Below, one piece after another: positions 58,970-64,000 of a stretch of DNA of 64,000 bases (position 1 is the stretch's first letter; every line of letters starts with the position of its first letter). This stretch comes from Ignavibacteria bacterium (lineage in GTDB: Bacteria; Bacteroidota; Ignavibacteria; Tepidaquicellales; Tepidaquicellaceae). The position numbers and the translations under genes were made by a program. The notes beneath the pieces are model-generated. The model searched no databases, was not told the origin of the DNA, and was given only the letters and a program-made list of their open reading frames with translations. The DNA is taken from assembly GCA_041649015.1 (NCBI GenBank), contig JBAZNU010000004.1, positions 248,001-312,000 on the forward strand. Direction: 5' to 3'.

Positions 58970-59803
58970 ATGGAGTTGTTCAAAATCGGTTTTGTACCCG
59001 TCAGGTTAGTCGATGTCATTGACCTTATTATAGTGACATACATTTTCTTTAAGCTTTATAAGCTTATGCGCGGTACTATTGCTTTTCAGATATTCATTTC
59101 CTTGCTTCTGATTTTAGGTGTTTCACTCCTCGCACAGATTTTGAACCTGCAGGTTCTAAGCTGGTTGTTAAGCAGATTGACTGACATTTGGGTTATTGCT
59201 CTTATCATTCTTTTCCAACCCGAAATTAGGAGAATATTGATAATTATCGGAAGAACAAGAATTGCAAGACTTTTCATGCGTCTCGACATGAACGAAAATG
59301 TTACAGAGGTAGCTGAGGCTTGCCGTGAAATTCAGCGTAACAATTGGGGAGCTTTGATTGTAGTCACAAGAGCTACGGGTTTGCAGAATTATGTCGAACG
59401 AGGTGAAAGAATTGAAGCTAGAATAAGTAAAGAACTGCTTATCTCTATTTTTTATCCGCGTTCACCATTGCACGACGGGGCTGTAATAATTAATAACAAT
59501 AAGATTGAAGCGGCAAGATGCGTTTTGCCTTTGTCCGAAACACAGTTTGCTTTTAACAGAAGCATAGGAACAAGGCATCGTGCAGGACTTGGGATATCAG
59601 AACAATCCGACGCATTGGCAGTAATCGTTTCTGAAGAAACTTCAAGGATATCAATTGCTGAAGACGGTAAACTACAATTATGTAAAGATGTAGAAGAACT
59701 TAAGGAAAAACTTAAAGAAGCTATGGGCACTACTAATGTAGCTAATTCGTTGAAAACAATTTTTGAGTCAACAAAATCAAATAGAGTTAAGGATACAGAA
59801 TAA
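58970..59803 (+). CDS. dacA: Diadenylate cyclase (CdaA/DacA)
   Basis: A 277-residue membrane enzyme that makes c-di-AMP from ATP. Three N-terminal helices (about 10-32, 37-60, 66-82) precede the DAC domain. Active-site motifs are Asp169-Gly-Ala in PLHDGAVII and Arg202-His203-Arg204 in GTRHRAGLG. The C-terminal part (about 235-277) is soluble and Lys-rich. It starts 42 bases after the OPT terminator. Pcm follows 4 bases after its stop. No c-di-AMP phosphodiesterase is visible here. Confidence 0.93.
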   Translation: MELFKIGFVPVRLVDVIDLIIVTYIFFKLYKLMRGTIAFQIFISLLLILGVSLLAQILNLQVLSWLLSRLTDIWVIALIILFQPEIRRILIIIGRTRIARLFMRLDMNENVTEVAEACREIQRNNWGALIVVTRATGLQNYVERGERIEARISKELLISIFYPRSPLHDGAVIINNNKIEAARCVLPLSETQFAFNRSIGTRHRAGLGISEQSDALAVIVSEETSRISIAEDGKLQLCKDVEELKEKLKEAMGTTNVANSLKTIFESTKSNRVKDTE

Positions 59804-59807
59804 TAGA

Positions 59808-60461
59808 ATGGGATTTTCTTACTATGACGTAAAGCGCGAAGAGCTGATAAAAGTACTGAAAAAATCGGGTATTAGAGATGAAAATGTTATTAATGCATTT
59901 AAGAAAGTGCGCAGAGAATATTTTGTAACTCCTGAACTTAAAAGGTTTGCCTATGACAACAGCGCTTTACCAATAAGTCACAATCAGACAATATCACAAC
60001 CATATACTGTTGCTTTCATGACTCAACTTCTTGACATTAAAAAAGACAGTAAGGTTCTCGAAATCGGAACTGGTTCGGGATATCAGGCAGCCATTTTATG
60101 CGAACTCGGAGCTGAGGTCTATTCAATTGAAAGGATTGAACATCTTTATCAAAAAGCAAAAAAAGTTCTGCATGATAACAGATACAAGGTTAGATTAAAG
60201 TGTACAGACGGGACACTTGGCTGGAGTGAGCATGCCCCTTATGACGGTATTGTAGTTACTGCAGGAAGTCCTGAGTTGCCAGATACACTCGTTAAACAGC
60301 TTGCTGTGGGCGGGAGACTTATAATTCCGATTGGTGACAGGGATACTCAGGAGATATGGCAGGTAATTCGTGTTAAGGATGATAAAGAGAACGAACACCT
60401 TGATATTTTCAAACATAAATACTTTAAGTTCGTGCCATTAATAGGAAAAGAAGGTTGGTAA
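59808..60461 (+). CDS. pcm: Protein-L-isoaspartate O-methyltransferase
   Basis: A 217-residue SAM-dependent methyltransferase that repairs isoaspartate in damaged proteins. Motifs are SHNQTISQPYTVAFMTQLL, VLEIGTGSGYQAAILCELG (SAM motif I), VYSIERIEHLYQKAK and the end IWQVIRVKD. The ATG at 59808 (MGFSYYDVKREELI) gives the usual length; an upstream in-frame ATG at 59763 lies inside the cyclase gene and is rejected. It is 4 bases after dacA and 17 before the YigZ-like gene. Confidence 0.92.
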   Translation: MGFSYYDVKREELIKVLKKSGIRDENVINAFKKVRREYFVTPELKRFAYDNSALPISHNQTISQPYTVAFMTQLLDIKKDSKVLEIGTGSGYQAAILCELGAEVYSIERIEHLYQKAKKVLHDNRYKVRLKCTDGTLGWSEHAPYDGIVVTAGSPELPDTLVKQLAVGGRLIIPIGDRDTQEIWQVIRVKDDKENEHLDIFKHKYFKFVPLIGKEGW

Positions 60462-60478
60462 AGGAATGAGAATTTATC

Positions 60479-61078
60479 TTGGAACAAGATAGTTACATAA
60501 CCCTATCACATCAAACAAAAATTGAACTAAAAATTCAACGCTCAAAATTTATTGCTAATGCTTATCCTTTAAGTAATCCGGAAGAAAGTTCAAATATATT
60601 AAATCAGATACGAAAAGAATATTTTGACGCCAGACACCATCCTTTTGCTTATGTTCTTTTCGAAAAAGGCAATTTCAGATATAATGACGATGGTGAACCT
60701 GCAGGCTCTTCGGGAAAACCCATCTATGATGCAATCAACAAACATGGGTTGAAAAACGTCCTTATAGTTGTTACTAGATATTTCGGTGGGATAAAACTCG
60801 GAGTCGGAGGGCTGAAAAGAGCTTATTTTAATGCGGCTGATGAATGTCTGAGAATATCGGACAAGAGACAGGTAATTTTGACAGAAAGGAAGATTATTCA
60901 ATTTAATTACAGCTACATTAGTGCTGTTATGAAATTTATTGAAACGAACTTAATAACTATTGTTGAAAATAACTCAACTGATAAGGTGATTCTTGTTTGC
61001 GAAGTAAGAATAAGCTTACTTGATAAATTTAATACCGAATTATTTGATATAACTAAAGGTACAATTTTAATATATTAA
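60479..61078 (+). CDS. YigZ/IMPACT family protein
   Basis: A 199-residue protein of the YigZ/IMPACT family, whose members bind nucleic acid or translation factors and whose exact role is unclear. N-terminal SKFIANAYPL, then YFDARHHPFAYVLFEKGNFR, DDGEPAGSSGKPIYDAINKH and TRYFGGIKLGVGGLKRAYFN are the hallmarks. It starts with TTG at 60479; AAGGA at 60461-60465 is at a distance of about 13 bases. It follows pcm by 17 bases, in the dacA-pcm run. Confidence 0.87.
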   Translation: MEQDSYITLSHQTKIELKIQRSKFIANAYPLSNPEESSNILNQIRKEYFDARHHPFAYVLFEKGNFRYNDDGEPAGSSGKPIYDAINKHGLKNVLIVVTRYFGGIKLGVGGLKRAYFNAADECLRISDKRQVILTERKIIQFNYSYISAVMKFIETNLITIVENNSTDKVILVCEVRISLLDKFNTELFDITKGTILIY

Positions 61079-61115
61079 CTGTAGTATCATTTTAGAATAA
61101 AACATAATATTGAAA

Positions 61116-62240
61116 ATGGGACAGAAACGTTACCATGTTAATTTTGTTGTTTTTTTACTTATGATTTTTTCCCCGTTTGGAAATCTTATTTCTCAGGATG
61201 ATTCAAAGACAGAGCTCAATCCTTGGGGTAGGTTTACAATAATGATGATTACAACGGATAAGAACATTGGGATTGTTGACGGAGGTTCGAGGCTTGGATT
61301 AAAAGTCAGTAAAAAAATAAATCCCGGTATAAGAATATTCGGAGGTATTGAGTTATCAGTATTGCTCAACTCGAATGATAAATTTCTTCTCTCACCGGAT
61401 AACGGGAGTTCAACGGGATTTCTTAATGTCAGTTCTTCTGATCCCGCTAATGTATTTGGGATAAGGAAAGGATTTGTCGGAGCGGATTTCAATGAATATG
61501 GTGTAGTTTCACTCGGAAAACAAACGAGCGCATACTACGAAGTTGCTTCTATTACTGATATTTCGGAAAATAATAGCGGTTATGCTTCTTATGTTTATAC
61601 TCCGGACGGTACAGACGGGGGAGCAACCGGAACAGGAAGAGCGTCTAATTCAGTACTTTACAAAAATTCACTTGGCAATTTTAATGTAGCGTTAGCAGCC
61701 CAGTTTAAATTGTCTGAAGAGAAGTTTAATAGTGTATTTAATAGTATAGGCGGATCTGTGATATACAAATTACCTTTTAATATTAATTTAGGTGCAGCAT
61801 TTAATAATGTTTTTCTGGATCCGAATGCGGGCAAAAGGATTCGCGGTCTTCATGGAAATCCAATATATGCAGCCGCATGTTTAAATTATTCGACAGACGA
61901 TGTATTTTTAGGAGTAACATACGCTTATCAGGAAAATGGCGATATAGCGACTTCACATGATTCAACGGTTGTTTATTCAGGTTATGGTGTCGAAATTGCA
62001 GCGAAGTGGGTACCTTTCAAAAAATGGGGTATCTTAGGCGGTGTGAATTATAAACAGCCGCAGAATGTGGATGCTCTGATAAACAAGAATTTTTGCAGAC
62101 TTATTTATTTTTACGGTTTGCAGTTTGAACCTGTAAAAAATTTATTGCTTTATATTGAAGGTGCAATTGACAGATCCGTTACTTCTGAAGGCGGAAGTAT
62201 TCCAGACAATCTTTCATTCGGTATTAAGTTAGACTTTTAA
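61116..62240 (+). CDS. Outer membrane porin-like beta-barrel
   Basis: A 374-residue outer membrane protein. The signal (MGQKRYHVNFVVFLLMIFSP ending near ISQ) is followed by NPWGRFTIMMITTDKNIGIV and repeats of alternating strands such as SRLGLKVSKKINPGIRIFGG and FVGADFNEYGVVSLGKQTSA. The last residue is phenylalanine (IKLDF), the barrel signal. It resembles general porins (Porin_4). ATG 61116 is preferred; a TTG two codons upstream is also possible. It is convergent with the lipoprotein gene at 62245. Confidence 0.85.
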   Translation: MGQKRYHVNFVVFLLMIFSPFGNLISQDDSKTELNPWGRFTIMMITTDKNIGIVDGGSRLGLKVSKKINPGIRIFGGIELSVLLNSNDKFLLSPDNGSSTGFLNVSSSDPANVFGIRKGFVGADFNEYGVVSLGKQTSAYYEVASITDISENNSGYASYVYTPDGTDGGATGTGRASNSVLYKNSLGNFNVALAAQFKLSEEKFNSVFNSIGGSVIYKLPFNINLGAAFNNVFLDPNAGKRIRGLHGNPIYAAACLNYSTDDVFLGVTYAYQENGDIATSHDSTVVYSGYGVEIAAKWVPFKKWGILGGVNYKQPQNVDALINKNFCRLIYFYGLQFEPVKNLLLYIEGAIDRSVTSEGGSIPDNLSFGIKLDF

Positions 62241-62244
62241 CAGA

Positions 62245-62967
62245 TTATTTATACATTGTGTACAAAGTTGACGGAGTTGTGACGCTTTTAATCTTTACGG
62301 GTACTCCTTTTTTAATTACAAATTCGCTTAATCCGAATTTTGTTCTACCGCCCCAGTCATAGGTATAGCCCTGTCTTGTCCACGGGTAACCATCTGGGCC
62401 GTATTTGTTTATGATTTCGTTATTAAACCACTGGATGTGTGCTGTGCTAACGTTAGCAGGAAATACAGTATCACATTTGCAATCCCAGATTTCAGGGTCA
62501 GGACAGGGTCTGAACATTGTGTTTGTATCCGCCCAAACCTCAACAAACCTTGTTCTTGGTTTATCTGGCCACATACCAAGAAGTTGTTTCATTCGAAGTT
62601 CGGGATTGATTGTTTCCATAACAAAATGACCCATCATGACTTTCACGACGGGGACAACGGTGACCCACATATCACTTGCAGTGACAATTGTTGAATCAAT
62701 TTTGTCGTCAAAATAAGTAGTACTTGTCCATGTTACACAAAGAACATTTGCTTGATCCCACTGAAGTTGTGTGTTTGTGTTTATAATAGACGTAAGGGTT
62801 GTATCAATTCCGCTTTTAGTCAGAGGTTTTGATGCATCAGCGATTGCATTTCGGAATTGCTGCAATAAAATTTCATTTGGGTCGGCTGAATTTGTTGTAT
62901 TATCTGTGTTACAGCTAATAGAAATAATTGAAGGAAGTAATAAAAACAGAACAATTAAATTTTTCAT
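62245..62967 (-). CDS. Predicted lipoprotein of unknown function
   Basis: A 240-residue protein. The signal MKNLIVLFLLLPSIISISC ends in a lipobox-like SISC. The mature part has a short cysteine cluster (RPCPDPEIWDCKCDTVF, about 155-170) that may bind metal or form disulfides, and ends TPSTLYTMYK. I do not recognise a family. It ends 4 bases from the convergent porin gene and begins 366 bases from rpsL in a divergent gap with an 11-bp array. Confidence 0.7.
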   Translation of the reverse strand: MKNLIVLFLLLPSIISISCNTDNTTNSADPNEILLQQFRNAIADASKPLTKSGIDTTLTSIINTNTQLQWDQANVLCVTWTSTTYFDDKIDSTIVTASDMWVTVVPVVKVMMGHFVMETINPELRMKQLLGMWPDKPRTRFVEVWADTNTMFRPCPDPEIWDCKCDTVFPANVSTAHIQWFNNEIINKYGPDGYPWTRQGYTYDWGGRTKFGLSEFVIKKGVPVKIKSVTTPSTLYTMYK

Positions 62968-63166
62968 AATATCATAAATTTAAGTTTATGGGGAATATTA
63001 GTTATGAAAAATTAACAAAATATTGTGTTATGAAAAATGGCAAAATATGGTATTGCCCTCAATTTTATAAATATATGTTTTATCAAGAGTTTTGGAATAA
63101 TGGTGTGATTAGTAAAACCTGCGAAATTTTGCATTTTTAAGGGTTTATTAAGAGTACACATGTACC

Positions 63167-63199
63167 TAATTAAAGACTAATTAGAGACTAATTAGAGGC
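63167..63199. repeat. Three tandem copies of an 11-bp unit (TAATTAGAGAC)
   Basis: Units are TAATTAAAGAC, TAATTAGAGAC and TAATTAGAGGC, followed by a diverged AAGTTATAAAG. Each begins with the palindrome TAATTA. The array ends 66 bases before the rpsL promoter candidate. Fourth array with an 11-bp period in this window. Confidence 0.9.
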
Positions 63200-63264
63200 A
63201 AGTTATAAAGAAAAAGCAAAATTGTCGAAAATGAAAGAAGTGAGTGGTAATATGCTAAATTGAG

Positions 63265-63293
63265 TTGACTAAATGGAATAAAATTAGTATTTT
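63265..63293 (+). promoter_or_regulatory. Candidate rpsL promoter
   Basis: TTGACT (63265-63270), a 17-base spacer and TATTTT (63288-63293) resemble a sigma-70 promoter. The rpsL TTG follows 40 bases later. This class differs from the TTTG-type promoter at 22240, so it is tentative. Confidence 0.45.
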
Positions 63294-63333
63294 AAAGGTT
63301 TCCAATTATTTTGTAATTTAAAAATAGATTCGA

Positions 63334-63720
63334 TTGCCAACATTAAATCAATTAGTTCGCAAAGGACGTAAGGATAAGGTCTATAAGAGCAAGGCTCCTG
63401 CGATGGATGCATGTCCTCAGAAGAGGGGTGTATGCACTCGTGTGTACACGACCACTCCGAAGAAACCGAATTCTGCACTCAGAAAAGTAGCCAGAGTAAG
63501 GTTGACGAACGGTATCGAAGTAACTGCTTACATACCGGGTGAGGGTCACAATCTACAGGAACACTCCATAGTATTAATCCGTGGCGGAAGAGTAAAAGAC
63601 CTTCCGGGCGTTAGGTATCACATCATTCGTGGTGCAATAGATACCGCTGGCGTTGCCAACAGAAAGAAGTCAAGATCAAAATACGGCGCAAAGAGAGTTA
63701 AAGAAGCAGCCGCTAAATAA
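63334..63720 (+). CDS. rpsL: 30S ribosomal protein S12
   Basis: A 128-residue protein with the invariant S12 sequence: TLNQLVRKGR, CPQKRGVCTRVYTTTPKKPN, SALRKVARVRL, GEGHNLQEHSIVLIRGGRVK and DLPGVRYHIIRG. S12 lies at the decoding site. Lysine is present in both streptomycin-determining positions (TTPKKPNS and RGGRVKDLPG), so no resistance allele is visible. The start is TTG 63334, fixed by the conserved MPTLNQLV opening, with no Shine-Dalgarno (preceding bases AAAAATAGATTCGA). rpsG follows after 27 bases. Confidence 0.98.
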   Translation: MPTLNQLVRKGRKDKVYKSKAPAMDACPQKRGVCTRVYTTTPKKPNSALRKVARVRLTNGIEVTAYIPGEGHNLQEHSIVLIRGGRVKDLPGVRYHIIRGAIDTAGVANRKKSRSKYGAKRVKEAAAK

Positions 63721-63747
63721 ATTTTCTAACATAAAATATCTTTTTTA

Positions 63748-64000
63748 ATGAGAAGAAAAAGAGCAGAGAAAAGAATCAGAATTCCTGATTTTAAGTATAA
63801 TGATATACTTGTCGGGAGATTCATAAATTCAATCATGCAGGACGGCAAAAAACTTGTCGCCCAGAAAATATTGTATAAAGCTTTTGATATTATTGAGGAA
63901 AAAACGAAAGGAAATCCTCTGGAAGTATTCAATAAAGCAGTAAACAATGTAATGCCTTCAATAGAGGTTCGTTCACGTCGAGTCGGTGGTTCAAACTACC
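63748..64000 (+). CDS. rpsG: 30S ribosomal protein S7, 5' part
   Basis: The window ends inside this gene after 84 codons. The start MRRKRAEKRIRIPDFKYNDI and later FINSIMQDGKKLVAQKILY and SIEVRSRRVGGSNY match S7, which organises the 16S 3' major domain. ATG 63748 lies 27 bases after rpsL, the standard str operon order; fusA should follow outside the window. Identity is firm; only the 3' end is missing. Confidence 0.96.
   Translation, partial: MRRKRAEKRIRIPDFKYNDILVGRFINSIMQDGKKLVAQKILYKAFDIIEEKTKGNPLEVFNKAVNNVMPSIEVRSRRVGGSNY

Larger units (their letters stand above)
62968..63333. other. Divergent intergenic region with an 11-bp array and the rpsL promoter
   Basis: The 366-base gap between the lipoprotein gene and rpsL holds the array at 63167-63199 and a candidate promoter at 63265-63293. 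I see no other feature in it. Confidence 0.6.

Overview
The window is an AT-rich chromosomal segment, most likely from the Ignavibacteria / Bacteroidota-Chlorobi group. Three things point there: a secreted protease ending in a type IX secretion (Por) sorting domain with the YPNPFNPST signature, a Bacteroidota-type promoter (TTTG-N18-TACCTTTG) upstream of a polysaccharide export operon, and frequent TTG starts with weak or no Shine-Dalgarno sequences, including on rpsL. No transposase, phage or plasmid genes were seen.

Layout. 1-7475 is the 3' part of a complex I operon (nuoH-I-J-K-L, an embedded tRNA-Leu, nuoM, nuoN, terminator). 7558-10852 holds a secreted subtilase and a convergent SIMPL protein sharing a terminator. 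11514-36552 is a large exopolysaccharide locus. It opens with a partner-switching module (REC-REC-PP2C phosphatase, STAS protein, RsbW-like ATPase) interrupted by a GT2 glycosyltransferase, then runs into a nucleotidyltransferase / sugar-phosphate transferase fusion and UDP-glucose dehydrogenase. It continues with a half-length TolC-like protein, a Wzz/BY-kinase-like protein, several glycosyltransferases, an acetyltransferase, a Wzy-like polymerase and, on the minus strand, UDP-xylose synthase, a Wzx flippase and more glycosyltransferases. No OPX/Wza gene is visible. 36805-47851 is a signalling island: FIST sensor, hybrid kinase and receiver-kinase on the plus strand facing a multi-PAS kinase, a Rcp1-like regulator and a receiver-PAS-kinase on the minus strand. 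The last kinase is separated from its receiver domain by a -1 frameshift exactly at A AAA AAG.

47852-50127 is gene-poor: tRNA-Glu with terminator, a decayed tRNA/terminator copy, an 11-bp-phased array and one unknown protein. 50128-52167 is Fe-S assembly (IscR-like regulator with a type-1-like box, cysteine desulfurase, A-type carrier), followed by superoxide dismutase with an apparent Tat signal and an internal start, lipoproteins, a heptosyltransferase-like GT9, DUF3108 protein, QueE, OPT transporter, diadenylate cyclase, Pcm, YigZ-like protein, porin and a lipoprotein. The window ends with rpsL and the start of rpsG.

The most notable items are the frameshifted hybrid kinase, the four intergenic arrays with the same 11-bp period but unrelated units, the partner-switching module fused to a polysaccharide operon, the initiating-enzyme fusion and the dual-start superoxide dismutase. 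All functional calls come from reading motifs by eye; no database search was possible.
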